A DNA stretch of 64,000 nucleotides from Clostridium sp. (GTDB lineage: Bacteria; Bacillota; Clostridia; Clostridiales; Clostridiaceae). Position numbers and translations under genes: made by a program. Positions 1-8,854 of the stretch are shown one piece after another. How positions within the stretch are numbered: position 1 is the first letter of the stretch; every line of letters begins with the position of its first letter. The notes beneath the pieces were generated by a model, which did no database searches, was not told the origin of the DNA, and saw nothing but the letters and a program-made list of their open reading frames with translations. The stretch spans positions 21,899 to 85,898 of the forward strand of contig NZ_JAENWM010000003.1 of NCBI RefSeq assembly GCF_016650035.1. Direction: 5' to 3'.

Positions 1-16
1 CTTACTTAAAAAATAA

Positions 17-292
17 GTGAATAAAGGAGATTATATTATGAAATTTAGAAAGAAACCAGTCATTATTGATGCAATTCAATTTGATGGAAATATTGTAGAA
101 ATTGAAGAGTTTTGTGGAGGTTATGCTGAAAATAGAAATGGAGAAATTGTAATTTCAACATTAGAAGGAGAATTACATGCTTCACCTAAAGATTATATTA
201 TCAAAGGGGTTCCTGGAGAGTTTTATCCATGTAAACCCAGTGTGTTCACATTAAGTTACGAAAGTGTAGATTACAATGAAGACTTGCTCTAA
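17..292 (+). CDS. conserved phage protein (PGEFYPCKP-type small protein)
   Basis: ORF; motif 'SPKDYIIKGVPGEFYPCKPSVFTLSYE' typical of small phage proteins of unknown function. Confidence 0.7.
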   Translation: MNKGDYIMKFRKKPVIIDAIQFDGNIVEIEEFCGGYAENRNGEIVISTLEGELHASPKDYIIKGVPGEFYPCKPSVFTLSYESVDYNEDLL

Positions 293-752
293 GTGTAAAG
301 AGACTAAAGAAGATGACTGTTTTTATGTTGAAAAGAAAGGTAGGAATAAAGGCAAATTAACTAGTTGGTGCAAGGAATGTTGTAGAAAAAGTTCAAGTAA
401 TAGATGGAAAAACGAGAAAGAAAAATGTACAGAAGAACATAGAACATGGGTTAATAATAATAAAGAAAGAGTTGCATTTACTAAAGCTAAAAGCTCTTAT
501 GGAATAACAAAAGAAGAATATGAAAACTTAAAAAGAGTATGTGTTATTTGTGGAAGTTTAGAAAATTTAGTGATTGATCATTCACATCAATCAGGTAGAA
601 TAAGAGGTATGCTCTGTTCTAGTTGTAATAAGGGCTTAGGATTTTTTAAAGATAATCCAATGCTATTAGATAGAGCATCAAATTATATACTAGGGGAAGC
701 GAAGCCTGATATATTTGATAAAACATATGAAGTAGTAATAACTTTACAATAA
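276..752 (+). CDS. recombination endonuclease VII-like / HNH homing endonuclease
   Basis: C-x2-C pairs plus 'CVICGSLENLVIDHSHQSGRIRGMLCSSCNKGLGFFKDNPMLLDRASNYI', characteristic of the endonuclease VII family. Confidence 0.75.
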   Translation: MKTCSKCKETKEDDCFYVEKKGRNKGKLTSWCKECCRKSSSNRWKNEKEKCTEEHRTWVNNNKERVAFTKAKSSYGITKEEYENLKRVCVICGSLENLVIDHSHQSGRIRGMLCSSCNKGLGFFKDNPMLLDRASNYILGEAKPDIFDKTYEVVITLQ

Positions 753-790
753 TTAAATAATAATAAGGAAATGAAGGAGATTGATTATTA

Positions 791-1078
791 ATGGCAATTT
801 TAAAATTTGAGAATGGAACTATATCAGAAAAAGAAGGTAAGTTATTTGTATCTGAGAATATTGAGGGTGAATTAGTAGAACGTAATTTAAGTGAAGAATT
901 ATCTCTTTGTTTAAATGTGCCTGGTCTTAATTTAAAAGTAACTAAGTTTAAAGAACCAGTTGAAAGAAAACCTATAGCTAAATATATTTGTGGGTGTGGT
1001 AATAAAATAACATCTGCTGATGAAGAATTAGAAATTAAATGTCTTAAATGTGGACAAGAATTTAAAATTAAAGAATAA
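791..1078 (+). CDS. small zinc-ribbon protein
   Basis: C-terminal 'YICGCGNKITSADEELEIKCLKCGQEF'; RBS upstream. Confidence 0.55.
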   Translation: MAILKFENGTISEKEGKLFVSENIEGELVERNLSEELSLCLNVPGLNLKVTKFKEPVERKPIAKYICGCGNKITSADEELEIKCLKCGQEFKIKE

Positions 1079-1110
1079 GTAAAATATTAAGGAGATGAGG
1101 AGGATGGAAG

Positions 1111-2319
1111 GTGACTGAGGAATTAAAGAGATTAGAGAATGAATCAGATTTTGAATATGGTTTAAGACTGATTAAAATAAAAGTTGAAGATAAGCCTGAT
1201 AACTTAGAATGGGCTGATATGGTTTCTATGATGGGATTGACTATTCATTATGATACATTGAGAAAGGCCGTTCAAGCTCCATTTGGAGGATATCAGACAT
1301 TAAAATTCTTTGAAGATAAGAAAATAGACAATATTGTAGATACTGCTGGAGATGAATATATACAAAAGTTTGTCAAGGCTAAAGAAGAATCATATAAAGA
1401 AAAAGTTAAACTTCAGGATGAACGAAGAATGTATAATGCATTTGTCAGAGTTGAAGCTAGATGGGAAGAAATGAAAGATGTTGTTCAAGAAGAGGCTAGA
1501 AATTTAAATACGACTAAACCTTTACTCTCTAATAGAACATCTGTTAAAAGTGGAGAACAAATAGCCTCTTTGCTCCTTAGTGACTTACATTTAGGAATTG
1601 AAGTAGATACGTATTTAAATACTTATAATATTGAGATTGCAAAAGAATATCTTAAGACTTTAGAGTTAAAGACTATTGAATATTGTAAAATTCATAATGT
1701 AAGGGAACTAAATTTAGAAATTCTTGGTGATTTAGTTTCAGGAATAATTCATGTTACAACTAGATTATATCAGCAAGAAACTATTATAAATCAGACAATG
1801 ATATGTGCAGAAATGTTAGCAGAAATGATTCATAATTTATCAGATAAATTAGAAAAGATTAATATTTATTTCTCTGTAGGAAATCATGCTAGAGTTGTTG
1901 CTAATTATAAGGAACACATGTCTGAGGAAAACTTTGAATATTTAATATTATGGCATTTAAAAACAAGATTAAAAGATGTTAACAATATAGAATTTAAAGA
2001 AAATATTTATGACAGTGAAATGATTACTTATGTAGTGTTTGGTAAGAAGATTATTTCGATACATGGGCACAAGGATCGTCCAGAAAGTGCAGTTATAAAA
2101 TTATCGCAAATGTTAGGAGTTTTATTCGATGAATGTCATATGGGTCATTTCCATAATTTCGCATTTAAGAGTAAAACGTTGATTAATGGTGCATTTGTAG
2201 GATTAGATCAGTTTGCTCAAGATCATAGATTTAGTGGAACTCCATCACAAGTAATGAAAATATATTATGAGAATGGTGACGAATGTATTTATGATATAGG
2301 GTTTAGAACAATTAAATAA
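1111..2319 (+). CDS. calcineurin-like metallophosphoesterase phage protein
   Basis: 'LLLSDLHLGI', 'SVGNHARV', 'SIHGHKD', 'MGHFHNF' metallophosphoesterase-type motifs; GTG start after GGAGG. Confidence 0.7.
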   Translation: MTEELKRLENESDFEYGLRLIKIKVEDKPDNLEWADMVSMMGLTIHYDTLRKAVQAPFGGYQTLKFFEDKKIDNIVDTAGDEYIQKFVKAKEESYKEKVKLQDERRMYNAFVRVEARWEEMKDVVQEEARNLNTTKPLLSNRTSVKSGEQIASLLLSDLHLGIEVDTYLNTYNIEIAKEYLKTLELKTIEYCKIHNVRELNLEILGDLVSGIIHVTTRLYQQETIINQTMICAEMLAEMIHNLSDKLEKINIYFSVGNHARVVANYKEHMSEENFEYLILWHLKTRLKDVNNIEFKENIYDSEMITYVVFGKKIISIHGHKDRPESAVIKLSQMLGVLFDECHMGHFHNFAFKSKTLINGAFVGLDQFAQDHRFSGTPSQVMKIYYENGDECIYDIGFRTIK

Positions 2320-2548
2320 TAATATTATGTACTGATATGAAAATATCACTAGTGGTAAAAAAATTATGCCTAGTTTACTAAAGAGTTTTAACTGCTGCCC
2401 AATAGCCCCGATAAGGGAGAAAGTGTAGGTGGTCATGATTTCTGATTTACAAAATGTGTTTATCTGACACAGAGGTTCCTCCGAGGGTAACGGGGACGTT
2501 AATATGTAGAATATTGCCCACTTTTAGGAATATGAGGAGGAATTATTA

Positions 2549-2770
2549 ATGTGTGATTGTAATAATGAATGTTGTGGTTGTGAAGAAGAGGTGGAAGTTA
2601 CAAAAGAGGATATTATCCAAGTTGTTGCCGAGGAAATAATGAATGGTGAATGTTTAGGCTGCAATTTAGATTTACTCTATAATTTAGCATATTCAAAGGG
2701 AAAAGAAGATTTAGCTAGAGAATCAAGAGATTTCTATCAAGATGTTATGGATGAAGTTTTTGAGGACTAA
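2549..2770 (+). CDS. small acidic Cys-rich protein
   Basis: ORF with GGAGG RBS; 'MCDCNNECCGCEEEVEV'. Confidence 0.55.
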   Translation: MCDCNNECCGCEEEVEVTKEDIIQVVAEEIMNGECLGCNLDLLYNLAYSKGKEDLARESRDFYQDVMDEVFED

Positions 2771-3020
2771 TTATATGTAATAAGAATCAAACCCAATGCT
2801 CAGAGAGTACGTAAAGAGGAGGGATTATCATGTAAATATTTATCCTTACGAGTGTAAGATTAAGACTTACTAGCATTTATTACTTTGGCGAAAAATTAAA
2901 GTAATAATATTTAATTAGAGGTAGAAAATTTCAGGGGATTTGTTGGAGAACACCAACCACCTAGATTTCTAAAAGAAACACATAGGTTCTTTTAGACTTA
3001 AATTTGGGAGGAGAATAAAA
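2771..3020 (+). ncRNA. structured non-coding segment
   Basis: No credible ORF; TCTAAAAGAA (2968-2977)/TTCTTTTAGA (2987-2996) 10-bp hairpin, CTTAC-GAGT-GTAAG hairpin, ATTACTTT/AAAGTAAT pairing. Confidence 0.35.
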
Positions 3021-3617
3021 TTGAAATTAGTTGCAGGAATAGGGATATATGAAAATGGTGACTTTAAAATATATGATGAAAACGACAAAATGACTAGAGA
3101 ATATTTTACTTGGAGAAATATGTGTAAAAGATGTGAGATAGGAGGAGATACTCAACATAAATATACAACTTATATTGGATGCTCTGTATCCTTAGATTTT
3201 ATACATTTTCAAGATTATGCACAATGGTATACTGAAAATTATTATAAAGTTCCTGGACAAAGAATGGAATTAGATAAAGATATTTTAATGAAAGGTAATA
3301 AAACTTACAGTCCAAGTACTTGTGTATTAGTGCCTCAAGCTATAAATAGTTTACTTCTAAAATCTGATAAAACAAGAGGCAAATGGCTAATTGGTGTAAC
3401 TTGGAACAAAGCACATAATAAATTTGAATCAAGATGTCGTAATGGCAAAGGAAAAAGATTATTTCTAGGCTATTATAATACGGAAATTGAAGCCTATTTA
3501 TCATATGTAAAAGAAAAAGAAATTCAGATAAAACTAAGAGCAGACGAATTCTCTTTATATCTCCCAATGAAAGTTTATACCTCATTAATAAATTATAAAG
3601 TAGATATAAATGATTAA
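3021..3617 (+). CDS. AP2-domain-like DNA-binding/HNH-associated protein
   Basis: 'GKWLIGVTWNKAHNKFESRCRNGKGKRLFLGYYNTEIEAYLSYVKEK' resembles AP2 modules of phage endonucleases. Confidence 0.5.
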   Translation: MKLVAGIGIYENGDFKIYDENDKMTREYFTWRNMCKRCEIGGDTQHKYTTYIGCSVSLDFIHFQDYAQWYTENYYKVPGQRMELDKDILMKGNKTYSPSTCVLVPQAINSLLLKSDKTRGKWLIGVTWNKAHNKFESRCRNGKGKRLFLGYYNTEIEAYLSYVKEKEIQIKLRADEFSLYLPMKVYTSLINYKVDIND

Positions 3618-5120
3618 GATAAGAGGACGAAAAAAGGCAGATCGTCAACCCTTCCGTTGAAAATCGTTAATAGTTTAGGGAGTTATGATAAAGAGATGTG
3701 GGAAGGTCAACTCACCTTATCCTAATTAAATAGTTTTAGATTGCCAAGTCAAAGGAAATCTATCCTTAATGGCGTAGTGGAGGTATTTTATACTGTACCC
3801 AAGGTAATAAGAATTGAGTTAGTTACTCTACCGAAGATCGAATGGGTATAAATTCCCGTAAAGAAGAATCATACAGGCTATGACTATTACGATAGCATAG
3901 ACCAAATAAGAATTGAGTTGGAAAACTCAGATACGTGTTAATAAGGGAATAGAAGCCCTGACCAGTGAGTTGTCAAAGAATACTATAAGAGGACTGGAAC
4001 AGGTAGCCAGCATACTTTTGTATTATATGTGAGTACCGACACATCGTAGTATTCTATTGACAAATTATATTTTGTTAAAAGTTTTAACAATGAAAATATT
4101 GTTAAATATGTTCTACGATTCGATGGATAGTGATAAGATGAGGAGTTTGCAAACTTTATATCACTATTGGAAAACTTGATTTCAAGGCGTATAGAATTAG
4201 GTCAACGTAATTGCAAACACGAACCTTCCTTGAAATTTAATGCGTTAAGTTTGGTAGTTTATAGATGCGTTAATTGTCACTCCTCAGCATGTGACGAATA
4301 AATGGCTGAGTTCAAATTTTAATGTGAGAATAGTCCAATTAGAGACACCGAGATATAAATCGGCAAATGTGGTGGTTGAAACCCACCTTCTCACAACAAT
4401 ATTAGACAATATAGGATATGAAGTAGAAACAGGCAGTCTATACTGTTCACTTTGTAAATATTCCGACCTCGTTTGTAAGACGGTTGAAGTGAAATTAGAG
4501 ATGTGGGAGTGCCAACCCGCCTTATCCTATTTTAAAAGTATGATTTTATATGAGGTTAGAGTTAACCTCGATTGTGTTAAATTTCTATTGGTGAACCATA
4601 CCAACCTTTCTAAATGGGAGATAGCCTGAAACCTACCAAGGGTGGGGCGAAATAAGTTGGAGAGGATATAATTCAGAAGACAGACAGAGAATTATATCTG
4701 ATAGCAAGAGACGTTAGCTTTAAAGAATCCGTCAGTTCTGTGGGTAATAATAGCTTTTATAGTTGAAGTAATTATTACAATATACATTGGTTGTAGCAGC
4801 ACAAGTTAATAGAGAATCTATTGAAAGAGATAGGTAATATGGTAGTGCCTGCGGAATATAAACAAAACTATATTCAAATTAGCTCACTCACCAAGCGTGA
4901 GAGGAGAATCTGGAATTCGTAATGCGATAACCGGTTTTTTAAATTAGGTAATCCCTTGCCTGTTAATACGAAATTGGGAACATTAAATTAGTCGGAATGG
5001 AGACTTTAAACTCGTATCAACTTAGTCGGAATGAAGACCTAAAACTCACTTCAATTCCAGAGTAAACTGCGAAAAATCAAATTTAATAGAGGTTGCGGAG
5101 CCTATCAAAACCGTTTTAAT
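3618..5120 (+). ncRNA. candidate large structured RNA locus
   Basis: Essentially ORF-free 1.5 kb with many long helices, e.g. 3970-3985/4047-4063, 4083-4091/4098-4106, 4127-4135/4159-4167, 4179-4187/4228-4236, 4664-4674/4689-4699, hairpin 3878-3900, GNRA-loop hairpin 3915-3928. Confidence 0.55.
4986..5060 (+). repeat. imperfect tandem repeat, about 34 nt x2
   Basis: 'TTAGTCGGAATGGAGACTTTAAACTCGTATCAA' followed by 'TTAGTCGGAATGAAGACCTAAAACTCACTTCAA'. Confidence 0.7.
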
Positions 5121-5180
5121 ATGAATATAATGCAGTTAAATCTGCTTATAAATAAAAGTAGTAGAAGGAGTAGATATATT

Positions 5181-5654
5181 ATGATGATTAAAGTAGTTAC
5201 AAACAACAACCCAAGAAAAGAGGAATCTTTCTTTATTGAAGATGTGAAAGATTTAAGCATTTTAAAAGTTGGATTAGGTGATGTAAGAGATTACGTAAGA
5301 AGCATTAACAAGGAATTTGACGAATTTTGTAAAACTGGTAGAGCAATAAATGATATTACTTATGTAGAGTTAGCAAAATGTCATAATTGGGTACTAAGTT
5401 CACTAGCATTACAATCTATTAACAGATATAAAAATTCAAATAATGTTACTAAATATTATGATTGTGCAACACAAAAATCTGATTGTATTTATATGAATAA
5501 TTCAAGTAAAGTAAATTTGTTTACATTTAAGATTCCAGATAAATCTAAAGCTAATAAATTTGTTCAATGCTTATTATCAACTGTGAATGAAGATATTTAT
5601 GTTATAAACGATAAAGGACAAACAGTTGATAGTATTAGACATCATAATTTGTAA
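5181..5654 (+). CDS. hypothetical protein
   Basis: ORF; start taken at ATGATG after 'AGAAGGAG'. Confidence 0.5.
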   Translation: MMIKVVTNNNPRKEESFFIEDVKDLSILKVGLGDVRDYVRSINKEFDEFCKTGRAINDITYVELAKCHNWVLSSLALQSINRYKNSNNVTKYYDCATQKSDCIYMNNSSKVNLFTFKIPDKSKANKFVQCLLSTVNEDIYVINDKGQTVDSIRHHNL

Positions 5655-5727
5655 GATAATCCTTTACTTATAGTATGGGATATATAAAGGTTTCTTCCAT
5701 TGTACCCTGAAACAGTGGAATTAATAT

Positions 5728-5800
5728 GAACAGATAGCTTAACTAAAGCATTTTCCTATAAGATTATAAGATATGGGTTAAACTCCCATTCTGTTCACCA
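5728..5800 (+). tRNA. tRNA-like element with non-canonical anticodon arm
   Basis: Acceptor GAACAGA/TCTGTTC, discriminator A + encoded CCA, D-stem GCTT/AAGC, T-arm ATGGG-TTAAACT-CCCAT; no clean 5-bp anticodon stem. Confidence 0.55.
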
Positions 5801-5846
5801 CGAGATAGGTTGTGAATACACCACAATAAAGGGAACTCTCTCATAT

Positions 5847-5922
5847 GGGGATATAGCTCAGTAGGTAGAGCAATTGGCTGTTAACCAATAGGTCAAAGGT
5901 TCAAACCCTTTTATCTCCGCCA
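5847..5922 (+). tRNA. tRNA-Asn (GUU)
   Basis: GGGGATA/TATCTCC acceptor, D-loop AGCTCAGTAGGTAGAGCA, anticodon loop CTGTTAA, T-loop GGTTCAAACCC-type, encoded CCA. Confidence 0.93.
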
Positions 5923-6026
5923 AACAGAACCTACAAGCCTCTCATGGAAGCTCACTGAGTACACTTTAAACTCTAAGGCATTAGAGAATAACCTAGATGG
6001 TCAGGTAGTGGCTAGGTAAAGTAGTT

Positions 6027-6075
6027 AGAGAGAATATGATTCTTAGCGTAGGGCATCGAATCTGGTATTCTCTCT
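6027..6075 (+). ncRNA. stable hairpin downstream of tRNA-Asn
   Basis: AGAGAGAATA (6027-6036)/TATTCTCTCT (6066-6075) 10-bp helix with inner GATTC/GAATC. Confidence 0.5.
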
Positions 6076-6114
6076 GATTTAATATTTAACAATTAAAGGA
6101 TAATATTTAGATTC

Positions 6115-6144
6115 AAGAAGCTATCTAATTTTAGCTTCTTTTTT
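6115..6144 (+). terminator. rho-independent terminator
   Basis: AAGAAGCTA-TCTAATTT-TAGCTTCTT followed by T-run. Confidence 0.8.
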
Positions 6145-6168
6145 ATTTATAGGGAAGGAGGAATAAAT

Positions 6169-7044
6169 TTGATAACAAGCAAAAGTTGTGTGATTTGCCA
6201 CAAAAACAAAGCAGTAAAAAATTACTACATTCACAGAGATAACAGACAGGGATATGGATTAAATAATTGCTGCAAGGAATGTGATAATAAGACAGCTATT
6301 AATCTAGAGGGTATAAAGACTTATTGCAATAACAACTCTAGAGTATTCAGCCAAAATCTGTACGATGTTGCAACTAAAGCTGTGAATGTAAAATATGAAC
6401 ATAATACTGAATTTAACTCTCTCACTGAAGAAAAAAGGGAGTCTTTTTTAAATATAAAAATAATGAAAGCTTATTTCAGTCAGCAAGGTCAACAACAATA
6501 TTATGAGTATGTAAAAACTGATGAAAGTGATGATTTTGTCGAAGAAGATTCAGAGGATGGAATTAAAGATGACAAAGAAGATTTAGATCCAATTAAACAG
6601 GGTAAAGAAAAGAAAGTCCATTCAGAAAAATGGAGTGGTACATACACACACTCACAGATAGATTGGTTGGATAGTTATTATGCAGATACTTGTGAAGATT
6701 TTTCTGTTGTCAGTAGGATACATAAAGATTATGCAAAAAAAATAGCAAAGGCAAGTTTGGCGATGGATAATGCTTATAACGACTTAATGAATGGTATATC
6801 TGGAGCTGATAAGAGATATAAAGAATCTAAAGCAATTTATGATACCCTTTGTGTTTCGGCAAAATTTTCTGAAAAGACACGATCTAATAATGATGTTGCC
6901 GGTTTAGGTTCTCTTTCTGAAATAGTTGCAAAACTTGAACAAACTGGATTTCTTCAAAAGAAAATTACATTTGAGGATGATGATATTGAAAAGATTAACG
7001 CCGACCTGCGTTGGGTATTAAGTAGTGTTGGTGGTGATTTATAA
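6169..7044 (+). CDS. packaging-associated protein, possible small terminase
   Basis: Zinc-finger-like N-terminus; immediately upstream of TerL with 1-nt overlap. Confidence 0.45.
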   Translation: MITSKSCVICHKNKAVKNYYIHRDNRQGYGLNNCCKECDNKTAINLEGIKTYCNNNSRVFSQNLYDVATKAVNVKYEHNTEFNSLTEEKRESFLNIKIMKAYFSQQGQQQYYEYVKTDESDDFVEEDSEDGIKDDKEDLDPIKQGKEKKVHSEKWSGTYTHSQIDWLDSYYADTCEDFSVVSRIHKDYAKKIAKASLAMDNAYNDLMNGISGADKRYKESKAIYDTLCVSAKFSEKTRSNNDVAGLGSLSEIVAKLEQTGFLQKKITFEDDDIEKINADLRWVLSSVGGDL

Positions 7045-8825
7045 TGGCTGCTAATTATTCACACAAAAAACAATCTAGTCAATTTAGAAAAGATATTGAT
7101 GGAAGTGCCCCAGAAAGCCACAAAATTACTAAAAAAAATGGCATTGAAAATCCTGAAATTTGGGAAAAATTAATCTGGTTTTACAGAACACACCTAGATA
7201 TTTTCATAGAAGATTATTTTTCCACTCCAGAAAAACCTATTAAATTATTTGACGTTCAAAAGGTTGTTGCAAGAAATTGTGGTAATTGTGTTGATGTCAA
7301 AGATGTTGAGGCAAGATCACTAGGTAAGACATGGAAAATGTCTTTAATACTTAGCGCAATGGGAATTTTGTACGAAAATAATAGGATTCTAGTGGTATCC
7401 GGTACAGTGAAACAGGCTATGATAACTGCTCGTTATATTGAAACTCTTGCAAATACCAATGAAAATCTATCTCGCGAAATAATTTTACCAATAAAAATAT
7501 CGAAGGACGGAGCTGTTATTACCTTTAAAAATAATTCTACTATTGAATGTAGGGCTATGAATAATGATGGATCTAATCTTCGTGGGTTGCGCGAAAAAAT
7601 AATTTATATTGATGAGAGTTTTCTTGTGAAAACAGAAGTAGTCCAGAGTGTTTTGATGCCAATATTGCAATATAAAAGAGACATATACTGGGCTAAAAAA
7701 GATGAAGGATTTGAGGATTTTGAATCTCGATTATTCGAAACCAGTTCCGCCTATTTAAAATCATGTGACTTTTATCAACGATTCAAAGCTACCTTGATAG
7801 GTATGAAAAATGGCGATAAAGATAAATTCGCATGCGCTTTAAATTATAAAGTTGGAGTTAGATTGGGTATTATATCAGAAAAATTCGTTGATGATCAAAA
7901 ATTATTAATGCCATTGAGTTCTTGGGAAATGGAATGGAATGCTAAAATGATAGGCTCGCAGAATGGTTCATTTTATCCATATGATTTAACAGAGCCCTGT
8001 AGGGATTTAACTCATGTAGAGATTTGTCAGCCAAGGGGTTCAAAATCTATTTATGTATTAGGATTAGATGTAGCTACAAGTGAAGCAAAAACCGCAGATA
8101 ATGCAGCTTTAACAATAGTTAAAATATCTGAAAAGACAGACGGCACATATCATAAATACTTAGTTTATATCAGGACTTACCATGGATATGGTCAACAAGC
8201 ATTAGCTACAGAGGTTAGAAAAATGTGCGTTAGGTTCCCTAATATATCCAAAATAGTAGTAGATTTTAATGCCATAGGTGAAGGTGTTGTTGCTCTGCTT
8301 AATTTCCCATATGTAGATTCTGATAATGTTGAGCATAAACCTTTGATTCCTGATGATATTGGATATAGTGGAAATACTGCTATTCCAATAGTTAGATGTT
8401 TTAGAGGAAATAATAAGTTAAATAATAGAACGGCAGCAAAAATGAAATTGTATTTTGAAAATAAATCACTACATTTACCATCTCCTTCTGCAACAATGAG
8501 AAGAGAGCAAGAGCAAGAAGTTATAGGTTTAAATGACGATAAACGAAAAGATAAATTAAAACCATCAAGAGAAATATTAATAGAAGAAGTTGCTGTTTAT
8601 ACTGAAACGGACGCTTTACAAAATGAGTGTTCTAATATAATCGCAAAAATTTCAGCAGCAGGATCAACAATATATGATTCTGCTCTTACAACTCAACACA
8701 AAGATAGATGGTCAAGTTTAGGGATGGTATTAGAATATATTTCTCAATTAGAGGATACAAACAGAGAGCTTTATAATAATACATCTAAAAATCAATGTTG
8801 GGGCGCAGCAATGTCCTTCAACTAA
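7044..8825 (+). CDS. terminase large subunit
   Basis: Position and size; 'RSLGKTWKMSLILSAMG' ATPase-like region, 'IIYIDES', nuclease-like 'YVLGLDVATSEAKTADNAALTIVK'. Confidence 0.85.
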   Translation: MAANYSHKKQSSQFRKDIDGSAPESHKITKKNGIENPEIWEKLIWFYRTHLDIFIEDYFSTPEKPIKLFDVQKVVARNCGNCVDVKDVEARSLGKTWKMSLILSAMGILYENNRILVVSGTVKQAMITARYIETLANTNENLSREIILPIKISKDGAVITFKNNSTIECRAMNNDGSNLRGLREKIIYIDESFLVKTEVVQSVLMPILQYKRDIYWAKKDEGFEDFESRLFETSSAYLKSCDFYQRFKATLIGMKNGDKDKFACALNYKVGVRLGIISEKFVDDQKLLMPLSSWEMEWNAKMIGSQNGSFYPYDLTEPCRDLTHVEICQPRGSKSIYVLGLDVATSEAKTADNAALTIVKISEKTDGTYHKYLVYIRTYHGYGQQALATEVRKMCVRFPNISKIVVDFNAIGEGVVALLNFPYVDSDNVEHKPLIPDDIGYSGNTAIPIVRCFRGNNKLNNRTAAKMKLYFENKSLHLPSPSATMRREQEQEVIGLNDDKRKDKLKPSREILIEEVAVYTETDALQNECSNIIAKISAAGSTIYDSALTTQHKDRWSSLGMVLEYISQLEDTNRELYNNTSKNQCWGAAMSFN

Positions 8826-8854
8826 TAAACACCTAAAACAAAGGAGGTGAATAT

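Noticed and set aside
4291-4629. 112-aa ORF inside the structured RNA locus
   Set aside because: No convincing RBS, atypical composition, overlaps helices and a repeated RNA module.
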